Below the pieces are notes generated by a model. The model was not told where the DNA came from. It was given only the letters and a program-made list of their open reading frames with translations, and did no database searches. Positions 1-4,754 of a DNA stretch of 5,545 bases are shown piece by piece. The position numbers and the translations under genes are program-made. The DNA is from Desulfobulbus sp. (lineage in GTDB: Bacteria > Desulfobacterota > Desulfobulbia > Desulfobulbales > Desulfobulbaceae): the NCBI GenBank assembly GCA_011051825.1, contig DRKH01000437.1:1-5545 (forward strand). Reading direction: 5' to 3'. Numbering within the stretch: position 1 is the stretch's first letter; every line of letters begins with the position of its first letter.

Positions 1-287
1 CCTTGGCCGACATGGGTCTTTCGCTGCAGAATCTGACTCCGGAACTGGCTGAGCAGTTCGGGTACCAAAAGAATCAGGGCGTACTGATTGCCGGTGTTGA
101 TCCGAACAGCCCGGCCGGACGGGTCGGCCTGCAGGCCGGACAGCTTATTGAAGAAGTCAACAAGAAGCCGGTGAGCAACCTGAAAGAACTCCAACAGGTC
201 GTTGCCAAATCAAAAAACCCGAAACAGGTTCTTCTGCGGGTCAGGGCTGGTGAGTACAGCCAGTATGTTGTCCTGCGAGCTGAATAA
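1..287 (+). CDS. Do/HtrA-family serine protease, C-terminal PDZ domain (5' truncated by window edge)
   Basis: The frame is open from the left edge to a TAA at 285-287, so this is the tail of a longer gene; the TTG at position 3 is simply an internal codon. About 94 residues are visible and form one PDZ domain. It opens with LGLS-like 'MGLSLQNLTPELAEQFG', followed by 'GVLIAGVDPNSPAGRVGLQAGQLI' spread over roughly residues 27-49 of the visible part (the SPA..AGL..GD-type core of HtrA PDZ domains), then a helix 'VSNLKELQQVV' and a closing strand 'VLLRVRAGEYSQYVVL'. In DegP/DegQ/MucD-like proteins this is the second PDZ domain, placed after the trypsin-like protease domain and PDZ1. Those proteins act in the periplasm as protease and chaperone on misfolded envelope proteins. 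The catalytic His-Asp-Ser triad is outside the window, so activity cannot be judged. Tandem terminators follow, so it ends its transcription unit. DegP versus DegQ versus MucD cannot be decided from this piece. Confidence 0.88.
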   Translation, partial: LADMGLSLQNLTPELAEQFGYQKNQGVLIAGVDPNSPAGRVGLQAGQLIEEVNKKPVSNLKELQQVVAKSKNPKQVLLRVRAGEYSQYVVLRAE

Positions 288-299
288 CTTTTTTCCTGC

Positions 300-336
300 T
301 CCTCCGGCATCCACAATGATGCCGGAGGATTTCCTT
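300..336 (+). terminator. Intrinsic terminator after the HtrA-family gene
   Basis: A perfect 12-bp stem pairs 300-311 with 318-329 (arm CCTCCGGCATC against GATGCCGGAGG plus an outer T-A pair) around a 6-base loop (CACAAT). A T-rich tract TTTCCTT follows at 330-336. It lies 12 bases after the protease stop codon. GC-rich stem, short loop and pyrimidine tail fit a Rho-independent terminator, although the T-run is interrupted by two C. Confidence 0.8.
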
Positions 337-376
337 GTAACTCTTGTCCCCTGAGCAAATGAGTTACGTTTTTTTT
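337..376 (+). terminator. Second stem-loop with 8-T run: tandem terminator or attenuator
   Basis: A 7-bp stem pairs GTAACTC (337-343) with GAGTTAC (361-367). The 17-base interior can add a TTG/CAA helix (344-346 with 356-358), leaving a small bulge. Eight T residues follow at 369-376. It sits immediately behind the first terminator and only 20 bases before the ATG of the next gene. It may be a back-up terminator for the protease gene, or an attenuator for the MazG-like gene if a promoter lies upstream of it. The stem is weaker (A/T-richer) than the first one. Confidence 0.55.
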
Positions 377-396
377 ACTTTTTCCCTTTGCCCTGC

Positions 397-759
397 ATGT
401 CCGACTCTTTAGATCACCTTATCCGGGCCATCCGCAGCTTTGCCGATGACCGAAACTGGGAACAGTTCCACAGCCCGAAAAATCTGGCCACGGCTCTGGT
501 GGTCGAAGCCGGTGAACTGGTGGAACATTTTCAATGGCTGACTCAGGTTCAAAGTCGCGCCCTCTCAACAGAGGCAAAGGAAGCCGTTGCCATGGAGATG
601 GCCGATGTACTGATCTACCTGTGCCGGTTAAGTGACCAGCTCGATGTTGATCTCCTGGCCGCAGCTGAAAAGAAAATGGCCATCAATGGGGATAAGTACC
701 CGGTTGAACGGGCCATTGACAGCGCTGAGAAGTATACTGCCTGGAAAAAGAAATCGTGA
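397..759 (+). CDS. MazG-like nucleotide pyrophosphohydrolase (dCTPase/RS21-C6 type)
   Basis: The product is 120 residues from the ATG at 397; an in-frame TTG at 388 would add only three residues. Single-domain enzymes of the all-alpha NTP pyrophosphatase group hydrolyse (d)NTPs to (d)NMP and pyrophosphate and act as cytosolic house-cleaning enzymes. The metal-binding pattern is visible: E37-A-G-E40 in 'VVEAGELVEHFQW', then E67-M-A-D70 in 'EMADVLIYL', matching the EXXE...EXXD signature of the MazG/dCTPP1 fold. 'WEQFHSPKNLA' at 21-31 and 'KYPVER' at 100-105 also match the dCTPP1/RS21-C6-like branch, and the length fits a bacterial one-domain member rather than the two-domain MazG. No Shine-Dalgarno sequence is visible before 397; the leader is T/C-rich right after a terminator-like hairpin. 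The stop codon overlaps the start of the kinase gene (GTGA). The exact nucleotide preference cannot be read from the sequence. Confidence 0.88.
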   Translation: MSDSLDHLIRAIRSFADDRNWEQFHSPKNLATALVVEAGELVEHFQWLTQVQSRALSTEAKEAVAMEMADVLIYLCRLSDQLDVDLLAAAEKKMAINGDKYPVERAIDSAEKYTAWKKKS

Positions 760-1865
760 AGCCTGAGCAGCAGGCCGCCTCCTTCTTTTTTCCTGATCAG
801 GAAATCCGGGGAATTACCCCCATCGGCGGCGGGAACGTCAACGATACCTGGCTGGTCCGGTTTTCTTCCGGGAAATTCGCCATTCTCCAGAAGCTCAGCC
901 GGGCCGTCTTTTCCGACCCGGCCCTGGTCACGGCCAACCTGAAGCGGGTCACCGGCCACCTGCAGCAGGAGTTGAAAAAAAAGAACGATACATCCATCCG
1001 GATACCGCAACTTCTGCATTCCCCACACGGTGAGGCAACCTTCATCGACCACCGGGGCAACCATTGGCGGATGCTCTCCTATATCAACGATTCCCGCACA
1101 GTAACGGTACTGCAAACACCTGCTCAGGCCAGGGAAATCGGCCGGCTGCTGGGCTGCTTTCACCTGCTGCTCTCCACCCTTGACCCAGCCGACCTGGATA
1201 ATCCTCTGCCCGGCTTTCATGTGACCAGCCAATATTTGGCCGATTATGACACCATCTGCAGGCACCGGCCACCACCGCTCCGAACCCGGGAGCAATGGTG
1301 TGCGGATCAAATTGAACGATTCCGTGATCGGTCGGATATCCTTCAACTTCACCGATCAGAGTTAACCAGCGGAATAATCCACGGCGATCCCAAGGTCGCA
1401 AACTTTCTCTTTGCCGCTGATTCCGATACAGCAATCAGCCTGATCGACCTTGACACCGTCATGCCCGGCCTTGTCCTCCACGATCTCGGCGATTGTCTCC
1501 GTTCCTGCTGTAACTCCGCCGGAGAGGAGATTGCAGCTCCCGAAGAAACCTCCTTTGATGAAGAATGCTTTGCCGCGGTTATGGAAGGCTACTGCAGCCA
1601 GGCCTCCGGCCTGCTGGGCACAAAAGACCGGCAACTGCTCATCGATGCAACCTGGTTGATCAGCTTTGAGCTCGGCCTGCGTTTTTTCATGGATCATCTT
1701 GCCGGAAATAAATATTTCAAAATCCAGCGCCCGGACCAGAACCTGCACCGGGCCCTGGTCCAGCTCCACCTTGCCGAGTCCCTTCTCAGGCAGCGCAGCA
1801 GGCTTGATCTTTTATGGCAACGGATTATGATGGCCCCAAAAATACAACCTCAAGTTTCTGACTAA
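756..1865 (+). CDS. APH-fold phosphotransferase, N-acetylhexosamine kinase (NahK)-like
   Basis: The product is 369 residues. It starts with GTG at 756, whose GTGA overlaps the upstream stop, so translation is probably coupled. The fold is that of aminoglycoside phosphotransferase/choline kinase enzymes: a glycine-rich nucleotide loop 'GGGNVNDTW' at 24-32, a catalytic loop H209-G-D211-P-K213-V-A-N216, and a metal-binding segment 'LIDLDTVMPGLVLHDLGD' at 229-246 with D231 and D233. The long IDLDTVMPG...DFGD-type stretch is characteristic of the NahK/LnpB branch (N-acetylhexosamine 1-kinase, which phosphorylates GlcNAc/GalNAc at C1 using ATP) and sets it apart from antibiotic-modifying APHs. Family members of unproven substrate are common, so the sugar is an inference. 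No glycoside phosphorylase or uridylyltransferase gene, the usual partners in the bifidobacterial pathway, is next to it; its neighbours are a nucleotide pyrophosphohydrolase and a LysE-type exporter. All expected kinase residues appear intact. I would call it a phosphotransferase with confidence and a NahK-type kinase with moderate confidence. Confidence 0.85.
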   Translation: MKPEQQAASFFFPDQEIRGITPIGGGNVNDTWLVRFSSGKFAILQKLSRAVFSDPALVTANLKRVTGHLQQELKKKNDTSIRIPQLLHSPHGEATFIDHRGNHWRMLSYINDSRTVTVLQTPAQAREIGRLLGCFHLLLSTLDPADLDNPLPGFHVTSQYLADYDTICRHRPPPLRTREQWCADQIERFRDRSDILQLHRSELTSGIIHGDPKVANFLFAADSDTAISLIDLDTVMPGLVLHDLGDCLRSCCNSAGEEIAAPEETSFDEECFAAVMEGYCSQASGLLGTKDRQLLIDATWLISFELGLRFFMDHLAGNKYFKIQRPDQNLHRALVQLHLAESLLRQRSRLDLLWQRIMMAPKIQPQVSD

Positions 1866-1890
1866 GGGCTCGCTCAACAAGAACGCCTGA

Positions 1891-1905
1891 ACTTGAAATA
1901 CAAGT
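1891..1905 (+). repeat. Small perfect inverted repeat directly before the exporter start codon
   Basis: ACTTG (1891-1895) and CAAGT (1901-1905) form a 5-bp inverted repeat around AAATA, ending one base before the ATG at 1907. It occupies the place where a Shine-Dalgarno sequence would be expected, and none is visible. The stem is short and A/T-rich, so it may be chance. Confidence 0.3.
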
Positions 1906-1906
1906 A

Positions 1907-2542
1907 ATGCATCCCTATCTTACTCAGTTTGTGACCATTGCCGTTGTCCACCTGCTGGCAGTGGCAAGCCCGGGACCGGACTTTGCAATCATTGTCCGCC
2001 AGTCCATCACCTACGGCCGGAGAACCGCTCTGTTGACCAGTTTAGGTATCGGCTGCGGGATTTTAATTCATATCGGCTACTCACTGCTCGGTATCGGCCT
2101 GATCGTCTCCCAGTCCATTGCCCTGTTCAGTGTCATGAAAATAGTCGGTGCCCTGTATCTTGTCTGGCTCGGCAGCAAAGCCGTCCGGGCCCGGCCGATG
2201 AACAGCGCTGAAGTGTTTTCCCGGGACAAAAAAAACCTGCCGACAATCCTGCAGGCCCTGCGCACGGGTTTCTTCACCAACGGACTCAACCCAAAGGCAA
2301 CGCTCTTTTTTCTCTCCCTGTTTACGGTAGTGATTGATCCGACGACCCCGCTCATCATCCAGGCCGGATATGGTCTCTACATGGCAGTGGCTACAGGCCT
2401 CTGGTTTTCCTGCCTTTCCCTGCTCTTTGGTCACAGCTCCGTACGCCGCCGCTTTCTTCAGATCGGCCACTGGTTTGACCGGCTGACCGGGGCAATCCTG
2501 ATCGGCCTTGGCCTGAAGCTGGCCCTGAGCGGACGCAACTGA
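1907..2542 (+). CDS. LysE/RhtB-family amino-acid exporter
   Basis: This is a 211-residue inner-membrane protein, the usual size for the LysE/RhtB family, which exports amino acids or their analogues (lysine, homoserine, threonine, homoserine lactone and others) by proton antiport. The family signature SPGPDF is at residues 21-26 in the first membrane segment. 'GAxYLxWLGxKA' appears at 81-92 and the conserved 'NPKATLFF' at 128-135. Hydrophobic segments lie at about 5-30, 42-67, 70-92, 121-143, 149-175 and 193-208, consistent with six helices; the charged stretch at 94-110 is a likely cytoplasmic loop. The ATG at 1907 places SPGPD at the expected distance from the N terminus, and the upstream frame has a TGA at 1859-1861. 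No good Shine-Dalgarno sequence precedes it. It follows the kinase by 41 bases with no terminator between them, so co-transcription is plausible. The substrate cannot be inferred from the sequence. Confidence 0.9.
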   Translation: MHPYLTQFVTIAVVHLLAVASPGPDFAIIVRQSITYGRRTALLTSLGIGCGILIHIGYSLLGIGLIVSQSIALFSVMKIVGALYLVWLGSKAVRARPMNSAEVFSRDKKNLPTILQALRTGFFTNGLNPKATLFFLSLFTVVIDPTTPLIIQAGYGLYMAVATGLWFSCLSLLFGHSSVRRRFLQIGHWFDRLTGAILIGLGLKLALSGRN

Positions 2543-2595
2543 ATTGATGAGACAAAAACCGGCATGGCTGAACCAGAAAGCCGTAGGATTTGAAT

Positions 2596-2623
2596 TTTTC
2601 AAGTCCCAGCCACAGCAGATAAT
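2596..2623 (+). promoter_or_regulatory. Possible sigma70-type promoter upstream of the slyD-like gene
   Basis: TTTTCA (2596-2601, 4 of 6 matches to TTGACA) and GATAAT (2618-2623, 5 of 6 matches to TATAAT) are separated by 16 bases. The pair lies in the 109-base gap after the exporter gene and ends 28 bases before the ATG at 2652. The -35 match is weak and no transcription data are available. No convincing terminator is seen in this gap. Confidence 0.35.
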
Positions 2624-2640
2624 GTAGACTGAACCATAAA

Positions 2641-2645
2641 AAGGA
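2641..2645 (+). promoter_or_regulatory. Shine-Dalgarno sequence of the slyD-like gene
   Basis: AAGGA at 2641-2645 lies six bases before the ATG at 2652. It supports this start and is one of the two clear ribosome binding sites in the window. Confidence 0.75.
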
Positions 2646-2651
2646 CCAAAA

Positions 2652-3071
2652 ATGATCGCAGATGGTAAAATCGTTTCCATAGAGTACACCCTGACTCTGG
2701 AGAACGGAGAAATACTTGAGTCAAGTTCCGTCCAGGAACCCTTGACCTATACCCACGGTTCCGGAGAACTGATGCCCGGGCTGGAGGAAGTGTTGACCGG
2801 AATGGAAGAAGGAGAGCAGTGTGAGGGAACCCTGACCCCGGAAAAAGGCTATGGCCCGCATACCGCCGAGGCCCTGATTGAAATCCCCCGGGATCATCTA
2901 CCGCCCGAGGCCTGGAATGAAGGGGCCCTGCTGCAGGCAGCCGGTCCCAAGGGTGAACAGATTGAAGGTATTGTCACTGCACTGAAAGAAAACAGCGCGG
3001 TGGTGGACTTTAACCATCCTCTGGCCGGAAAATGCCTCGGCTTTACAGTAAAAATTCTCCGCATCCGATGA
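2652..3071 (+). CDS. FKBP-type peptidyl-prolyl cis-trans isomerase, SlyD-like
   Basis: The product is 139 residues, with a clear Shine-Dalgarno sequence. SlyD-like proteins catalyse prolyl cis-trans isomerisation and act as cytosolic chaperones. The order is typical: first FKBP half at 1-68 ('GKIVSIEYTLTLENGEILESS', 'THGSGELMPGLEEVLTGM' at 34-51, 'EKGYGPH' at 64-70), then an inserted IF chaperone flap at about 69-118 ('IEIPRDHLPPEAWNEG...GIVTALKENSAVVDF'), and finally the returning FKBP strand with 'NHPLAGKCLGFTVKI' at 121-135. There is no signal peptide, so it should be cytoplasmic. The His/Cys-rich nickel-binding tail of E. coli SlyD is absent: the protein stops right after the FKBP fold, so a role in Ni delivery to hydrogenase is not supported by this sequence. 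The usual 'DGNHPLAG' reads 'DFNHPLAG' here. The stop codon overlaps the tgt start (ATGA), implying coupled translation. Confidence 0.92.
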   Translation: MIADGKIVSIEYTLTLENGEILESSSVQEPLTYTHGSGELMPGLEEVLTGMEEGEQCEGTLTPEKGYGPHTAEALIEIPRDHLPPEAWNEGALLQAAGPKGEQIEGIVTALKENSAVVDFNHPLAGKCLGFTVKILRIR

Positions 3072-4180
3072 CAACCTCACCATATAGCCTGCTGTCCTCC
3101 TCCACCGAGTGCAGGGCCCGATGCGGCGAAGTCGCCACCCAGCACGGCACGATCCAGACCCCGGTCTTCATGCCGGTGGGCACTCTGGGCACGGTCAAGG
3201 CCGTTACCCCTGAAAATCTGGTTGATCTCGGGGCTCAGATTATTCTCGGCAACACCTACCATCTCTTTATCCGTCCGGGCCATGCGCTGATCAGAGAGTT
3301 CGGCGGCCTGCACGGATTCATGCACTGGGACCGGCCGATTCTCACCGATTCCGGCGGGTTTCAGATCTTCAGCCTCAAGGAGCTGGCCAAAATTACGGAA
3401 AAAGGGGCTGAGTTCCGCTCCCATCATGATGGGGCCCGCCTCTTTTTAAGCCCCGAAGATGCGGTCCATGTTCAGGAGGCCCTGGGCTCTGATATCATGA
3501 TGGTCCTGGACACCTGCATTCCCTACCCGGCCGACCGCCGGGAGGCGGATAAGGCAACGGCATTAACCGGTCGTTGGGCCAGGCGCTGCCGGGACGCCCA
3601 ATCCGATACCGGACAACTCCTGTTTGGTATTGTCCAGGGTGGAATGTATCCGGATATGCGCCGGCGATCGGCCGAAGAACTCATCGACATCGGCTTTGAC
3701 GGCTACGCCATCGGCGGTCTTTCCGTGGGAGAGCCCAAGGATCTGATGCAGGAAATGCTTGCCGCCACGGTTCCGCACCTGCCCGGGAATTTTCCCGTGT
3801 ATCTGATGGGAGTCGGCACGCCCGAGGATCTGGTGGAGGGCGTTTACCATGGAGTTGACATGTTTGACTGCGTGATGCCCACCCGGAATGCGAGAAATGG
3901 AATGCTCTTTACTTCATCGGGCAGACTTGTTATAAAAAACAGTCGTTATCGGGACGATCAAAGGCCGGTGGATGAACAGTGTACCTGTTATACCTGCCGA
4001 AACTATTCCCGGGCGTACCTGCGGCATCTCTTTCAATGTCGTGAAATACTGGCCTATCAGCTCAACAGTATCCATAATCTGCACTACTACTGTTCACTGA
4101 TGGCTTCAATGCGGGAAGCAATTGCTGCAGATCGCTTTTTGGATTTTCGCAGGGCTTTTTATGCCGGTCGTAAACCATAA
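3068..4180 (+). CDS. tgt: tRNA-guanine(34) transglycosylase
   Basis: The product is 370 residues from the ATG at 3068, which overlaps the slyD-like stop by four bases; an in-frame ATG at 3032 would add 12 residues lying inside slyD and is less likely. The enzyme swaps guanine at wobble position 34 of GUN-anticodon tRNAs (Asp, Asn, His, Tyr) for the queuosine precursor preQ1. 'FMPVGTLGTVKAVTPENL' near the N terminus and 'ILGNTYHLFIRPG' match the family. D94 in 'LTDSGGFQ' is the expected acid/base residue. 'FGIVQGGMYPDMR' and 'DGYAIGGLSVGEP' form the base pocket. D267 in 'MFDCVMPTRNARNG' is the expected nucleophile. The zinc site is complete: C305, C307, C310 and H336 (CxCxxC...H). Length and residues agree with bacterial Tgt, so it should be active. 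It has no Shine-Dalgarno sequence of its own, consistent with coupling to slyD. queA and the preQ1 synthesis genes are not in the window. Confidence 0.98.
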   Translation: MTTSPYSLLSSSTECRARCGEVATQHGTIQTPVFMPVGTLGTVKAVTPENLVDLGAQIILGNTYHLFIRPGHALIREFGGLHGFMHWDRPILTDSGGFQIFSLKELAKITEKGAEFRSHHDGARLFLSPEDAVHVQEALGSDIMMVLDTCIPYPADRREADKATALTGRWARRCRDAQSDTGQLLFGIVQGGMYPDMRRRSAEELIDIGFDGYAIGGLSVGEPKDLMQEMLAATVPHLPGNFPVYLMGVGTPEDLVEGVYHGVDMFDCVMPTRNARNGMLFTSSGRLVIKNSRYRDDQRPVDEQCTCYTCRNYSRAYLRHLFQCREILAYQLNSIHNLHYYCSLMASMREAIAADRFLDFRRAFYAGRKP

Positions 4181-4197
4181 AATCGGCGTTGGTGTGT

Positions 4198-4256
4198 GGG
4201 TAAACGTTTGCAATTTGGATGTAATGCCAGGGGCATGACATCCCGGTAAACGGTTA
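4198..4256 (+). promoter_or_regulatory. Hairpin flanked by GGTAAACG repeats in the tgt-yajC gap
   Basis: The 132-base gap between tgt and yajC has a strong imperfect palindrome: GGATGT (4217-4222) pairs with ACATCC (4238-4243), then after one A-G mismatch AATGCC-side bases 4224-4228 pair with 4232-4236, closing on a 3-base loop (AGG). It is flanked by two copies of GGTAAACG, at 4199-4206 and 4245-4252, and the second copy is part of the near-palindrome GTAAACGGTTAC. No T-run follows, so it is not a normal terminator. Possible roles are an RNA processing or stability structure, or an operator. The function is unknown. Confidence 0.4.
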
Positions 4257-4298
4257 CGTGTGTGGTTGGAACCAGTGTCTACTCAACTTTTATTGAAC

Positions 4299-4304
4299 AG
4301 GGAG
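4299..4304 (+). promoter_or_regulatory. Shine-Dalgarno sequence that fixes the yajC start
   Basis: AGGGAG at 4299-4304 stands eight bases before the ATG at 4313. It favours this start over the in-frame GTG at 4262, which would add 17 residues unlike YajC and place this site inside the gene. Confidence 0.75.
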
Positions 4305-4312
4305 AAACCCAA

Positions 4313-4651
4313 ATGACAGGAATTGCCTATGCACAGGGTGCAGCAGCACCAACAGGAGCTGCTGGAGGAATCGCCGGCTTTGTGCCCCTTATCCTTATTT
4401 TTGTTGTCTTTTATTTTCTACTCATCCGGCCCCAGCAGAAAAAGGCCAAGGAGCATCAGGCCTATCTCAACAACTTGAAAAAGGGCGAAAAGGTCATTAC
4501 CGGCGGTGGAATTTATGGGCGAATTACCGGCCTGACCGACACCGCGGTTACGCTGGAGATTGCCGATAATGTCCGGATCAAGGTGACCCGCAGTTCCATC
4601 ATGGGTTCAGCCGATGACGTGACAAAAGCGCCGGCAAAAGGTGGTAGTTGA
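4313..4651 (+). CDS. yajC: Preprotein translocase subunit YajC
   Basis: The product is 112 residues, the usual YajC size. YajC is a small inner-membrane accessory of the Sec translocon that associates with SecDF. A short Ala/Gly-rich N terminus (1-19) precedes one transmembrane helix at about 20-38 ('FVPLILIFVVFYFLLI'), followed by the family hallmark 'LIRPQQKKAKEHQ' (37-49). A small cytosolic beta-rich domain follows, with 'LKKGEKVITGGGIYGRI' and 'VTLEIADNVRIKVTRSSI', and the protein ends in a short Lys/Gly-rich tail. It lies after tgt, the conserved neighbourhood in many bacteria, but a strong terminator follows and the next gene is not secD, so it is not in a yajC-secD-secF operon here. 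Confidence 0.95.
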   Translation: MTGIAYAQGAAAPTGAAGGIAGFVPLILIFVVFYFLLIRPQQKKAKEHQAYLNNLKKGEKVITGGGIYGRITGLTDTAVTLEIADNVRIKVTRSSIMGSADDVTKAPAKGGS

Positions 4652-4672
4652 GGAATAGGTGGTTGCTGACAC

Positions 4673-4689
4673 CTTCATCGTGCATGAAG
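4673..4689 (+). repeat. Small hairpin just before the yajC terminator
   Basis: CTTCAT (4673-4678) and ATGAAG (4684-4689) form a perfect 6-bp inverted repeat around CGTGC. It lies between the yajC stop and the main terminator stem and could be a 3'-end stabilising structure. It is short enough to be chance. Confidence 0.35.
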
Positions 4690-4696
4690 ACGGTAC

Positions 4697-4738
4697 AGGC
4701 CGACAAGCCGGGACACACCCGCCCTGTCGGCCTTTTTT
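4697..4738 (+). terminator. Strong intrinsic terminator after yajC
   Basis: AGGCCGACA (4697-4705) pairs perfectly with TGTCGGCCT (4725-4733). An inner CGGG/CCCG helix (4709-4712 with 4718-4721) extends the hairpin, and six T residues follow at 4733-4738. It begins 46 bases after the yajC stop. This is the clearest Rho-independent terminator in the window and separates yajC from the next gene. Confidence 0.88.
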
Positions 4739-4754
4739 ATTGACCTGCTGAAAC

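Noticed and set aside
615..1352. Long reverse-strand open frame of 245 codons opposite the MazG-like and kinase genes
   Set aside because: It overlaps two forward genes with complete motif sets, its translation shows no recognisable family pattern, and it has no ribosome binding site or intergenic space. It is a shadow frame.
756..1865. Aminoglycoside resistance phosphotransferase
   Set aside because: The protein has the APH fold, but the IDLDTVMPG segment and overall length point to the NahK-like sugar kinase branch, and nothing nearby indicates a resistance or mobile context.
2081..2689. Reverse-strand open frame of 202 codons opposite the LysE-type exporter
   Set aside because: The forward frame has the SPGPDF and NPKATLFF signatures and six hydrophobic segments. 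The reverse translation has no coherent domain.
3032..3067. Earlier tgt start at the ATG at 3032
   Set aside because: It would add 12 residues encoded within slyD. The ATG at 3068 gives the classic ATGA overlap and the normal Tgt length of 370 residues.
4181..4312. preQ1 riboswitch linked to tgt
   Set aside because: The structure lies downstream of tgt rather than upstream, and I cannot recognise the compact pseudoknot with A-rich tail of preQ1 classes.
4262..4312. Longer yajC start at the GTG at 4262
   Set aside because: The extra 17 residues do not resemble a YajC N terminus, and the AGGGAG site sits correctly before the ATG at 4313.
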